Shown here: one piece after another, positions 1 to 7,778 of the stretch | Position numbering within the stretch: the stretch's first letter is position 1 | Layout: each line of letters begins with the position of its first letter | Origin: an uncultured Rhodospirillales bacterium | GTDB taxonomy: Bacteria; Pseudomonadota; Alphaproteobacteria; Acetobacterales; Acetobacteraceae | Direction: 5' to 3' | Assembly (NCBI GenBank): GCA_903928895.1 | Contig: CAIYSR010000186.1 | Coordinates: forward strand, 1 to 55,072 | DNA: 55,072 nucleotides | Notes under the pieces: model-generated | The model's database searches: none | What the model was told of the DNA's origin: nothing | Seen by the model: only the letters and a program-made list of their open reading frames with translations | Translations under genes and position numbers: made by a program

Positions 1-117
1 AGGTCCATCCCGACGTTGACTCATGTTCCCGATCCGCATGCAACCAGCATCAGCGGCAAACGCAAAAAAAGGAACTCACTGTTGCCAATCGGACTCACCG
101 GGGGGGCTTGGGAGTTA

Positions 118-151
118 CCTTTTTTTCAAAAAAGAACGCGCTTGCTTCCTT
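118..151 (+). repeat. Dispersed T/A hairpin repeat, copy A
   Basis: A run of eight T, a short spacer and AAAAAAGAA followed by a GCGCTTG tail. It matches the 3' half of the hairpin repeat seen again near 11.6, 11.7, 20.4, 20.6, 31.8 and 36.0 kb. It lies just beyond the stop codon of the minus-strand DUF1638 gene, so that transcript would carry it in its 3' untranslated region. The preceding 117 bases show no gene. Confidence 0.5.
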
Positions 152-169
152 GATTCTTGCTTGCCTTGC

Positions 170-808
170 CTAAAGAGCGACGAGCGCCGGAGCGAGGTCG
201 CCGTAGCCGGTTTGGCGGCGTTCGTAGGCGAGGCCGAGGCGGGCGGCGGCGGCTTGGGCGGCAGCGTCGAGGGTGGGGTCCTGGGTTTGGGCGAGGTAGA
301 CGACGCGTTCGTAGTTGCCGAAGTACATGTCGCGGAGTTCGGGGTGGCGGTCGAGGCCGAGGCCTTCGATGACGAGGGTGTCGAACTGGCGGGCGAGGAA
401 ATCGGTGAGGTAGAAGCTGCGCATGTCGTCGTCGCCAAGGGCGGCGAAGGCTTCGATGCCGGTGAAGAAGGCGTAGCAGTGGGCGCCGGGGAGGCGTTGG
501 ACGCCTTCTTCTTCGAGGACGCGGTCGAGCGCGCCGCCGGTGCCGCAGTCGGCGTAGGCGATGAAAATGCGAGGATGGGTGGGGCGGGCGGCGGCGATGG
601 CGGCGCGGACGGCGGGGGCGATGCGTTCGGGGCGGTTGTGCAGGAGCGCGGATAGGCAGTGGAGGGTGATGTGATCGAGGTGGTTGGCCGCGATCACGGC
701 GTTGATCTCACGGGCGAGGGCACCGCAGGCGATGATGTGGGTGGGGATCGGTCCTTCGAATTGTGTGATGTCTGGCATCTGGTTGACGCGAACCTCGGAG
801 TGAACCAT
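170..808 (-). CDS. DUF1638 domain-containing protein
   Basis: A soluble 212-residue protein resembling the DUF1638 family. The characteristic central stretch IFIAYADCGTGGALDRV is present, followed by GAHCYAFFTG and a C-terminal half with EGLGLDRHPELRDMYF. No biochemical role is established for the family, but members recur beside corrinoid-dependent methyltransferases. Here it is the last gene of the minus-strand arm that also carries the BHMT-like enzyme and the corrinoid protein, so a supporting role in that pathway is likely. The cysteines in ADCGTG and GAHCY could bind a metal or cofactor, which is inference. The start may be the first Met (808) or the Met at 778; neither has a strong ribosome site. 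A low-GC DUF3800 gene separates it from its usual partner. Confidence 0.8.
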   Translation of the reverse strand: MVHSEVRVNQMPDITQFEGPIPTHIIACGALAREINAVIAANHLDHITLHCLSALLHNRPERIAPAVRAAIAAARPTHPRIFIAYADCGTGGALDRVLEEEGVQRLPGAHCYAFFTGIEAFAALGDDDMRSFYLTDFLARQFDTLVIEGLGLDRHPELRDMYFGNYERVVYLAQTQDPTLDAAAQAAAARLGLAYERRQTGYGDLAPALVAL

Positions 809-854
809 CTTACGAGCGGAGGCTTTGTGGTGCTGCTTGCTGCATTGCCTTTTC

Positions 855-1739
855 TTACGTCACGTCATCATCAATATCGATCTCGGCCCGCGTCCGGAGA
901 TCACTGATATGGCTGAAACTCCAGATCACGAAGTCCTGTTGCCCTTTCCTATCACGTGTCGTTCTGTGACGCAGGCAGCCGACCTGATCGGCGAAAGGCT
1001 TGAGTTCCGCGCGTGGAGCCTTTGTCATACTGTTCATCCTGAACCCCCAAGAAACAGTGTAGGCGACCAGATCGGCAATCTGAATTCCGGTCGTCAGGTC
1101 GCTATGAACAAAAAATGGCTCCGGAATGATCTGGCTTGCCCGCTGTCGACCTGTCGCCGTGTCCTTGAAGTAACGATGAGCCTGTTCGATCAGGATGTGG
1201 CTTTGCGTTTTCTCTAGTTCGTCAAAAACGATAACCCCGTATTCGCGGTCCCTCTGGTCTTCCAGAAAGTAGAAAAACCGTTCAAACAGATATCCGTAGT
1301 CTTTCCGAAGCCCATCAGATACTGTAGGTCGCGCGTCGGTCTCGACGATGCTGGCGAAGGCTCGACAGTGGAATCGAGAGCAAATCTCAAAAACTTCCTG
1401 CACATATTTTGTCTTGGCGATCGCCAATGCCTTGAGTTGCCGAACACTCGCATTCGCACCGTCATCAAGCGCCGCCTTCGCGAGGCTGGCCACATCAGCG
1501 TCGGGAACCGAGGCATTCAGCCTTAGGTGATTGAAGACCTTTGTCTTAAGAAGTTCTCGACCTTTGAGTTCTGCTTTCCCAGCGCTGTAGCGCCGACCAA
1601 AGTGTTCAAGTTCGGCCGAGTGAAGTGCATTTATAAGGTTCCACAAGTCACGATCTTGGACCGCAACCCCTGCAAGGACCTCGTATGGTGATGCCCTTCG
1701 ATCATGTCCGCTTTCGTCGATGAACAGAAACCACGCCAC
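855..1739 (-). CDS. DUF3800 domain-containing protein (probable insertion)
   Basis: Predicted 294-residue protein of the DUF3800 family. It has the N-terminal acidic motif FIDESGHD and a C-terminal GIQIADLVAY motif, both typical of this family, which has a predicted RNase H-like fold and is often found in mobile or defence-associated DNA. The GTG at 1739 is preferred over the upstream Met at 1784: it is preceded by GGGAGGG at good spacing, and the family motif begins four residues later. The upstream Met would also overlap the corrinoid gene. Base composition is visibly lower in GC than either neighbour, with A/T-rich codons. It sits between the corrinoid protein and DUF1638, splitting a conserved pair, so recent acquisition is likely. 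Its function is not known. Confidence 0.8.
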   Translation of the reverse strand: MAWFLFIDESGHDRRASPYEVLAGVAVQDRDLWNLINALHSAELEHFGRRYSAGKAELKGRELLKTKVFNHLRLNASVPDADVASLAKAALDDGANASVRQLKALAIAKTKYVQEVFEICSRFHCRAFASIVETDARPTVSDGLRKDYGYLFERFFYFLEDQRDREYGVIVFDELEKTQSHILIEQAHRYFKDTATGRQRASQIIPEPFFVHSDLTTGIQIADLVAYTVSWGFRMNSMTKAPRAELKPFADQVGCLRHRTTRDRKGQQDFVIWSFSHISDLRTRAEIDIDDDVT

Positions 1740-1755
1740 GTGCCAGCCCTCCCGG

Positions 1756-2469
1756 CTAGGCCGGTTCGGGGGCGGCGAGGCCACCCTGGTTGGAGCGGCG
1801 TTTCATGAAGGTCTGGGCGGTCTCCACGGCCACCGCGGCGTCGCGGCAGTAGGCGTCGGCGCCGACGGACATGGCGAATTCTTCGTTGAGGGGCGCGCCG
1901 CCGACGAGGACGACGAGGTCGTCGCGGATGCCTTTGTCCTTGAGCGCCTGGATGACGACTTTCATGTAGGGCATCGTGGTGGTCAGCAGCGCGGACATGC
2001 CGAGGATTTCGGGCTTGTGTTCATCGATGGCGGCGAGGAAGCGTTCGACGGAGGTGTTGACGCCGAGGTCGATGACTTCGAAGCCGGCGCCTTCGAGCAT
2101 CATGCCGACCAGGTTCTTGCCGATGTCGTGGATGTCGCCCTTGACGGTGCCGACGACCATTTTGCCGATTTTGGGGGCGCCGGTTTCGGCCAGCAGCGGG
2201 CGCAGGATGAACATGCCCGCCTTCATGGCGTTGGCGGAGAGCAGGACTTCGGGGACGAAGAGGATGCCGTCGCGGAAATCCTCGCCGACGATGCGCATGC
2301 CTTCGACGAGGGCAACGGTGAGGACTTTGTAGGGGGTCCAGCCGCGGCCGAGGAGGATGTTGACGCCGTCAATGATCTCCTCTTTGAGGCCGTCGTAGAG
2401 GTCGTCATGCATCTGGGCGACGAGGTCATCGTCGGAGAGCGCGGCGAGATTGATTTCGGCGTCGGACAT
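1756..2469 (-). CDS. Methyltransferase corrinoid protein (MttC/MtgC-like)
   Basis: A 237-residue B12-binding protein that shuttles a methyl group from a substrate methyltransferase to an acceptor methyltransferase. Residues 1-95 form the helical cap region. The cobalamin domain has the base-off signature DIHDIGKN, with the axial ligand His114 in D112-x-H114-x-x-G117. It continues with GMSALLTTTM near 157-166 and VLVGGAPLNEEFA near 187-199, both usual in this family. Length is normal for MttC/MtgC proteins. The start is supported by GAGGAA six bases upstream, overlapping the stop of the BHMT-like gene, so the two are probably translated together. The likely methyl donor enzyme is the MttB homolog at 5874-7442, encoded on the divergent arm. 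Confidence 0.93.
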   Translation of the reverse strand: MSDAEINLAALSDDDLVAQMHDDLYDGLKEEIIDGVNILLGRGWTPYKVLTVALVEGMRIVGEDFRDGILFVPEVLLSANAMKAGMFILRPLLAETGAPKIGKMVVGTVKGDIHDIGKNLVGMMLEGAGFEVIDLGVNTSVERFLAAIDEHKPEILGMSALLTTTMPYMKVVIQALKDKGIRDDLVVLVGGAPLNEEFAMSVGADAYCRDAAVAVETAQTFMKRRSNQGGLAAPEPA

Positions 2470-2478
2470 GGCGGTTCC

Positions 2479-3474
2479 TCAGGAGGCGCGGCGGCGATTG
2501 GGGCGGCGGGTGGAGGTGGCGGTGCTGGGGGGGGAGGCGAGTGGGCCGAGGCCAGCGATGACCTGTTCGAGATCGGGGCGGGCGCGCGGAGTGTGGCGGT
2601 CGAGGGCGTCGCGCATGGCGGCGAGGTGTTCGGGCGAGGTGCCGCAGCAGCCGCCGATGATGCGCGCACCGGCGTCGCGCGCGAGGCGGGCGTATTCGGC
2701 CATCAGTTCGGGGGTGCCGGTGTAGACGACGCTGTCGCCTTTGACGCGGGGGACGCCGCAATTGGCTTTGGCGATGACGATGGCGTCGGGCTGGGCTTCG
2801 GTGATGGAGAGCACGGAGCAGACCAGGTCGGAGGCGCCGACGCCGCAATTGCAGCCGACGCCGTGGGGCGGCGGGGTGAAGCCGAGGGTGGCGGTGGCCA
2901 TGGAGGCCGGCGAGAGTCCCATCATAGTCATGCCGGCGGTGTCGAAGCTGGCGGTGATGGTGAATTCCATGCCGCACTGGGTGGCGGCGACGGCGGCGGC
3001 GCGCATTTCCTCGAGCGCGGACATGGTCTCGATCCAGATCACGTCGGCGCCGCCGGCCTTGAGGCCCTCGATCTGTTCGGCGAAGATCTCGACGGCGATG
3101 GCTTCGGTGAGTTCGCCGAGGGGGGCGAAGAGGTCGCCGGTGGGGCCGACGGAGCCGCCGACGAGCATGCGGCGGCCGGATTTGGCGGCGACGTCTCGTG
3201 CGAGGGAGGCGGCGACTTTGTTGAGCTCGTGGACGCGGGTGTGGGCGTTGTGCAGGCGCAGGCGGCGCGAGGTGCCGCCGAAGGTGTTGGTGAGGATGAT
3301 GTCGGCGCCGGCGTCGACGAAGGACTGGTGGAGGCGGCGGATTTCGTCGGGCCGGTCGGTGTTCCAGAGTTCGGGGGCCTCGCCCGAGGTGAGGCCCCGG
3401 TCGAACAGGTTGGTGCCGGTGGCGCCATCGGCGAGCAGCCAGCCGCGTTCGCTCAGCAGGTTCTCGATGATCAT
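2479..3474 (-). CDS. Homocysteine S-methyltransferase family protein (BHMT/MetH-N like)
   Basis: A cytoplasmic 331-residue zinc-dependent methyltransferase of the homocysteine S-methyltransferase family. The opening ADGATGTNLFDRG motif, LTNTFGGTS, GGSVGPTGDL and the C-terminal zinc-binding GGCCGTSPEH are all visible, with a third cysteine in NCGVGASDL, the usual thiolate set. It probably moves the methyl group from the methyl-corrinoid protein encoded next to it to homocysteine; that acceptor is inferred from family. I place the start at the Met at 3474, because the 29 residues in front of it are proline/arginine-rich and do not resemble the family. Only nine bases separate it from the corrinoid gene. 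Confidence 0.9.
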   Translation of the reverse strand: MIIENLLSERGWLLADGATGTNLFDRGLTSGEAPELWNTDRPDEIRRLHQSFVDAGADIILTNTFGGTSRRLRLHNAHTRVHELNKVAASLARDVAAKSGRRMLVGGSVGPTGDLFAPLGELTEAIAVEIFAEQIEGLKAGGADVIWIETMSALEEMRAAAVAATQCGMEFTITASFDTAGMTMMGLSPASMATATLGFTPPPHGVGCNCGVGASDLVCSVLSITEAQPDAIVIAKANCGVPRVKGDSVVYTGTPELMAEYARLARDAGARIIGGCCGTSPEHLAAMRDALDRHTPRARPDLEQVIAGLGPLASPPSTATSTRRPNRRRAS

Positions 3475-3527
3475 CTGCCCGTGCCCCCTTGCCTCTCGCC
3501 AAGCCCGTGTCGGGGCCGGTAGTGTGG

Positions 3528-3543
3528 CCGGCCCTTCGGCCGG
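3528..3543. promoter_or_regulatory. Inverted repeat in the divergent methyltransferase promoter region
   Basis: CCGGCC and GGCCGG flank a CTTC loop, giving a perfect six-base inverted repeat. It lies in the 112-base region between the divergent starts at 3474 and 3587. It could be an operator or a hairpin. No sigma-70 boxes are convincing around it. Confidence 0.35.
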
Positions 3544-3586
3544 TTGTTGGAAGGGCTTCATTTAGCGAGGTTTCGTCGGGTTCGCC

Positions 3587-3883
3587 ATGGCACAACGCAT
3601 CATTCTCTATTGGCGGGATATTCCGACCCAGGTGATCGTCCGGCAGGGACGGACGACGGCGAAACGGGAGCTCGCGCCGCGCTTCGCCATTGCGGTGGAT
3701 GCGGCGGCGATGAAGGCGGGGATGCACGGGTCGGACGCGTATCTGGAGCAATGGCGGCGGGGGGCGCCGGAGGTGTGCGGGGACGATCTTGAGGCGGAGG
3801 TGGTTCGGGCGGCGGCAGCGCTGGAGGCGGAGTATGATCCGCAGCGGCTGGCGGCGTTGGTCCAGAATGGCGGCGCGGGCTGA
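3587..3883 (+). CDS. PF13769-like small protein ('virulence factor' family)
   Basis: A 98-residue soluble protein opening IILYWRDIPTQVIVRQGR, with a central ELAPRFAIAVDAAAM and an acidic C-terminal helix. This resembles the short proteins named 'virulence factor' (PF13769) that often accompany MttB-type methyltransferases in alphaproteobacteria. The family name is historical and no function is established. Its stop overlaps the start of the corrinoid activator by one base (TGATG), so it heads the plus-strand operon and is probably made in step with the activator. No transmembrane segment or signal peptide is visible, and the ribosome site is weak. Confidence 0.75.
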   Translation: MAQRIILYWRDIPTQVIVRQGRTTAKRELAPRFAIAVDAAAMKAGMHGSDAYLEQWRRGAPEVCGDDLEAEVVRAAAALEAEYDPQRLAALVQNGGAG

Positions 3884-5877
3884 TGGAGGTTCAGGATAAG
3901 CTGCCCGCTGAAAAACTGGTTGTTTTTCAACCGAGTGGGCGACGGGGGCGGTTTGCGGTGGGGACGCCGTTGCTTGATGCCGCGCGGTCGCTGGGGGTTT
4001 ACATCGAGAGCGTGTGTGGCGGGCGGGCGATGTGCGCGCGCTGCCAGATCGAGGTGGCGGAGGGGCAGTTCGACAAGCATGGGATCACCAGCAGCAACGA
4101 TCATCTGAGCCCGATGGGCGAGGCCGAGCGGCGCTGGAAGGTGCCGGGGGCGCGGCGGATGTCGTGCCAGGCGCGGATCACGGGCGATCTGGTGGTGGAT
4201 GTGCCGACGGAATTCGCGGTCAACCGCCAGGTGGTGCGCAAGCGGGCCGAAGTGCGGCGGATTGCGCTGGATACGGCGACGCGGCTGGTGCGGGTGGAAT
4301 TGCCGGCGGCGGAGATGGAGCGGCCGATTGGCGATGCGGACCGGTTGATCGAGGCGATCGAGGCGCAGGCGGGGTATCGCGGGCTGGTGCTGGATGTGAC
4401 GTTGCTGGGCTCGGTGCAGGCGGTGGTGTCGGGGGGCTCGCTGACGGCGGCGGTGCATGAGGATGCGGACAGGCCGGTGATCGTGGCGTTGTGGCCAGGG
4501 GAGCGGACCAGCGTGTTCGGGCTCGCGTTCGATATCGGCTCGACCACGATTGCGGGGCATCTGGTGGATCTGGCCACGGGGCGGGCGGTGGCGTCGGCGG
4601 GGACGGCCAATCCGCAGATCCGGTTCGGCGAGGACCTGATGAGCCGGGTGTCGTATGTGATGATGCACCCGGAAGGGTGCGCGGCGCTGACAACGGCGGT
4701 GCGCGGCGCGATTGCGACGCTGGTGACCCGACTGGCGGGGCAGGCGGGGATTGCGGCCACCGATATCCTGGAGGCGGTGTTTGTCGGCAATCCGGTGATG
4801 CATCATCTGTTTCTGGGGATCGATCCGAGTGCGCTGGGGCAGGCGCCGTTCGCGCTGGCAGTGTCTGGCGCGTTGCGGCTCAATGCGCGTGATCTGGGGC
4901 TTGGGCTGCATCCGGGGGCGCGGGTCTATATGCCGCCATGCATTGCCGGGCATGTGGGGGCGGATGCGGCGGCGGTGGCGCTGGCGGAGGGGCCGCAGCA
5001 CCATGACGAGGTGACGCTGGTGATCGATGTCGGCACCAATGCGGAGATCCTGCTGGGCAATCGCGCCCGGGTGCTGGCGGCGAGTTCGCCGACCGGGCCG
5101 GCGTTCGAGGGCGCGCAGATTTCCTCGGGGCAGCGGGCGGCGCCCGGCGCCATCGAGCGGGTGCGGATCGACCCGCTGACGTTCGAGCCGCGGATCAAGG
5201 TGCTGGGGGTCGACCTCTGGTCCGACGAGGCGGGGTTCGAGGAGGCGGTGGCCGCGACCGGGGTGACCGGGATTTGCGGGTCGGGGATCATCGAGGCGGT
5301 GGCGGAGATGTTCCTGGTGGGGATCGTGGCCGCGGACGGGACGATCGTGGAGGTGGCATCGGACCGGATGAGGGCGAGCGGGCGGGTGTTCGATTTCGTG
5401 CTGTGGCGGGGCGAGATCGAGATCGCGGTGACGCAGACCGATATCCGCGCGATCCAGTTGGCGAAGGGCGCGCTCTATGCCGGGGCGCGGCTGCTGATGG
5501 ATCATCTCGGCGTGAGCGAGGTCGGCCGGATCAAACTGGCCGGGGCATTTGGTTCTTATATCGATCCAAAATATGCGATGGTGCTGGGGATGATCCCGGA
5601 TTGTGCGCTGGACCGGGTGAGTTCGATCGGCAATGCGGCGGGGACGGGGGCGCGGATGGCGCTGCTCAACCGGGGGCATCGGGCCGAAATGGAGGCGCTG
5701 GTGCGGCGGGTGGAGAAGATCGAGACGGCGCTGGAGCCGCGGTTCCAGGAGCATTTCGTGAGCGCGATGGCACTGCCGAACGCGATCGATCCGTTTCCGC
5801 ATCTGGCGGCGGCGGTGGTATTGCCGGTGGCGTCGAGCGCGCCACGGGAACGGCGTGGCGGCAGGAGGCGGGGATGA
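3883..5877 (+). CDS. Corrinoid reductive activator, 2Fe-2S ferredoxin plus ASKHA ATPase (RACo/RamA-like)
   Basis: A 664-residue protein that re-reduces inactive cob(II)alamin on the corrinoid protein, driving the uphill electron transfer with ATP. Residues about 13-105 form a plant-type 2Fe-2S domain with ligands C45, C51, C54 and C95 (CGGRAMCARC, then MSC). A linker follows. From about residue 212 the ASKHA-fold domain carries FDIGSTT as phosphate-binding loop, then VIDVGTNAE and a C-terminal KLAGAFGSYIDP. Length and order match RACo proteins (DUF4445 family). It overlaps the MttB gene by four bases (ATGA) and follows the small PF13769-like gene by one-base overlap. The natural electron donor is unknown; the membrane Rieske module immediately downstream of mttB is a candidate (inference). 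Confidence 0.92.
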   Translation: MEVQDKLPAEKLVVFQPSGRRGRFAVGTPLLDAARSLGVYIESVCGGRAMCARCQIEVAEGQFDKHGITSSNDHLSPMGEAERRWKVPGARRMSCQARITGDLVVDVPTEFAVNRQVVRKRAEVRRIALDTATRLVRVELPAAEMERPIGDADRLIEAIEAQAGYRGLVLDVTLLGSVQAVVSGGSLTAAVHEDADRPVIVALWPGERTSVFGLAFDIGSTTIAGHLVDLATGRAVASAGTANPQIRFGEDLMSRVSYVMMHPEGCAALTTAVRGAIATLVTRLAGQAGIAATDILEAVFVGNPVMHHLFLGIDPSALGQAPFALAVSGALRLNARDLGLGLHPGARVYMPPCIAGHVGADAAAVALAEGPQHHDEVTLVIDVGTNAEILLGNRARVLAASSPTGPAFEGAQISSGQRAAPGAIERVRIDPLTFEPRIKVLGVDLWSDEAGFEEAVAATGVTGICGSGIIEAVAEMFLVGIVAADGTIVEVASDRMRASGRVFDFVLWRGEIEIAVTQTDIRAIQLAKGALYAGARLLMDHLGVSEVGRIKLAGAFGSYIDPKYAMVLGMIPDCALDRVSSIGNAAGTGARMALLNRGHRAEMEALVRRVEKIETALEPRFQEHFVSAMALPNAIDPFPHLAAAVVLPVASSAPRERRGGRRRG

Positions 5878-7442
5878 GCGAGACCGCGATGAAGGAAGGT
5901 GGGGGTGCGCGGCGCGGCGGACGGGCCGGACGAGCGGGGCGGAGTGCCCTGCCCTTCCCGGTTGATCAGAAGCCGTTCCGCCAGCCACGGCGGCGGTTTC
6001 CGGCGACGGATGTGGTTTCGGCCGATGCGCTGGAGGCAATCCATGCGGCGTCGCTGACGATCCTTGAGGAAATCGGGATGGATTTCCTCAATGCCGAGGC
6101 CCGCGACATCATGGTCAAGGCGGGCGCTTCGGTGGCGCCGGGGACGATCCGGGTGCGGATGCCGCGCGAGATGATCGAGGCGGCGATTACGACGTGTCCG
6201 GCGGAATTCACCCTGCATGCGCGCAATCCGGCCCATGACGTGCGCATCGGCGGCGACACGGTGGCGTTCGCGCAGATGGCGAGCGCGCCGAACTGCTCCG
6301 ATCTCGATGGCGGGCGGCGGGCCGGGAGCCAGGCCGATTTCCGCAACCTCATCAAGCTCGGCCAGAGCTTCAATATCCTGCATCTGACGGCAGGGTATCC
6401 GGTGGAGCCGGTCGATCTGCATCCCTCCGTCCGGCATCTGGATTGCCTGCATGATTTCGCGGTGATGACGGACAAGGTGTTTCATGCCTATTCGCTCGGC
6501 ACCGAGCGGATCAGGGATGGCATCGAGATCGCGCGGATCGCGCGGGGGATTTCACGGTCTGAATTGCTGGAGCAGCCATCGCTGCTGACGGTGATCAATT
6601 CGAGCTCGCCGCTGCGGCTGGATGATCCGATGCTGGAGGGGATCATCGAGATGGCGCGGATGGGGCAGTGCGTGGTGATGACCCCGTTCACGCTCGCGGG
6701 GGCGATGGCGCCGGTGACGATCGCGGGAGCGCTGGCGCAGCAGAATGCGGAGGCGCTGGCGGGGATTGCGCTGTCACAGCTGGTGCGGCCGGGCGCGCCG
6801 GTGATGTATGGCGGGTTCACCTCCAACGTCGACATGAAGTCGGGCGCCCCCGCGTTCGGGACGCCGGAATACATGAAGGCGGCGATGGCGGGGGGGCAAC
6901 TGGCGCGGCGCTACGGGATTCCGTACCGGACGTCCAATGTGTGTGCCGCCAACACGGTGGATGCGCAGGCAGCGTATGAGAGCGTGTTCTCGCTGTGGGG
7001 GACCACCATGGGGGGCGGGAATTTCATCATGCATTCCGCCGGGTGGCTGGAGGGGGGGCTCACCTGTTCGTTCGAGAAGACTATCCTTGACATCGATTTG
7101 TTGCAGATGGTGGCGGAGTTTCTCGATCCGCTAGTGGTGGATGACGCGACGCTGGCGCTCGATGCGGTGCGCGAGGTGGGGCCGGGCGGGCATTTCTTCG
7201 GCACCGAGCATACGCAGGCACGGTATCGCGATGCGTTCTATGCCCCGGTTTTGTCGGATTGGCGGAATTTCGAGAGCTGGCAGGAGGCGGGGAGCCCGAC
7301 GGCGATGGAAAAAGCCAATCTTGTGTGGAAAGAATGTCTGGCGGCGTATCAGGCGCCGCCGATCGACCCGGGAGTGGCCGAGGAACTCGGGGCCTATGTC
7401 GGGCGGCGCAAGGCCGAGGGCGGGTTCAAGACGGATTTCTGA
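5874..7442 (+). CDS. MttB/MtgB-family methyltransferase, non-pyrrolysine type
   Basis: A 522-residue TIM-barrel methyltransferase of the trimethylamine/glycine-betaine methyltransferase family. It would demethylate a quaternary amine and pass the methyl to the corrinoid protein at 1756-2469. Family stretches include LEEIGMDFLNAEARDIM, VMTPFTLAGAMAPVTIAG, VMYGGFTSNVDMKSGAPAFGTPEY and WLEGGLTCSFEK. The frame runs without an internal amber codon, so it is of the pyrrolysine-free class, known for glycine betaine, proline betaine, carnitine and similar substrates. The actual substrate cannot be told from sequence. The start is ATG at 5874, with GGAGG upstream and a four-base overlap with the activator gene. 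The first 30 residues are a basic, Gly/Arg-rich extension before the conserved core. Confidence 0.93.
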   Translation: MSETAMKEGGGARRGGRAGRAGRSALPFPVDQKPFRQPRRRFPATDVVSADALEAIHAASLTILEEIGMDFLNAEARDIMVKAGASVAPGTIRVRMPREMIEAAITTCPAEFTLHARNPAHDVRIGGDTVAFAQMASAPNCSDLDGGRRAGSQADFRNLIKLGQSFNILHLTAGYPVEPVDLHPSVRHLDCLHDFAVMTDKVFHAYSLGTERIRDGIEIARIARGISRSELLEQPSLLTVINSSSPLRLDDPMLEGIIEMARMGQCVVMTPFTLAGAMAPVTIAGALAQQNAEALAGIALSQLVRPGAPVMYGGFTSNVDMKSGAPAFGTPEYMKAAMAGGQLARRYGIPYRTSNVCAANTVDAQAAYESVFSLWGTTMGGGNFIMHSAGWLEGGLTCSFEKTILDIDLLQMVAEFLDPLVVDDATLALDAVREVGPGGHFFGTEHTQARYRDAFYAPVLSDWRNFESWQEAGSPTAMEKANLVWKECLAAYQAPPIDPGVAEELGAYVGRRKAEGGFKTDF

Positions 7443-7778
7443 ATGGGACATGGCATCATCGTCGCGGCCGAAATCTATGGCGGGATCGGCGCCTTGGTTG
7501 CGGCGTGGTTCCTGCTGGTGCGGATCGAGCGCGATGATGCGATGGCGCGGGGGGCGTATGGGTTCCGCCCGCTGCTGGTGCCAGGGCTGGTGATGCTGTG
7601 GCCGCTGGTGCTGTGGCGGGTGGGGGCGCCGGCGCCGCTGGCGCGTTCGTTCCGGCGGGGGCATTTGGTGATCTGGGGGGCGCTTGCGGTGGTGTTGCCG
7701 ATCCTGGTGCTGGGGAGCCTGGTGCTCCGGCAGAACGGGCCGATCGAGACGCCGCCGGTTCGGTTGTCCGCGCCATGA
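7443..7778 (+). CDS. Small membrane protein of the methyltransferase operon
   Basis: A 111-residue protein with no family I recognise. It has three hydrophobic stretches: about 5-25 (IIVAAEIYGGIGALVAAWFLLV), 44-60 (LLVPGLVMLWPLVLW) and 75-95 (LVIWGALAVVLPILVLGSLV). The middle loop carries the basic motif RSFRRGH. Its ATG follows the stop codon of mttB directly, and its own stop overlaps the start of the Rieske fusion gene (ATGA). It is therefore translated with both. The close packing suggests a subunit or assembly partner of the cytochrome/Rieske protein (inference). Confidence 0.75.
   Translation: MGHGIIVAAEIYGGIGALVAAWFLLVRIERDDAMARGAYGFRPLLVPGLVMLWPLVLWRVGAPAPLARSFRRGHLVIWGALAVVLPILVLGSLVLRQNGPIETPPVRLSAP

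Noticed and set aside
23-655. Long Gly/Glu/Ala-rich plus-strand frame
   Set aside because: It is antisense to the DUF1638 gene; composition is a product of high-GC third positions and no family is visible.
1720-3522. 600-residue plus-strand open frame
   Set aside because: It lies antisense across the corrinoid and BHMT-like genes, is almost only Gly/Ala/Asp/Glu, and has no motifs.
3607-6039. 810-residue minus-strand open frame
   Set aside because: His/Arg/Pro-rich antisense of the activator gene, a known artefact in GC-rich DNA.
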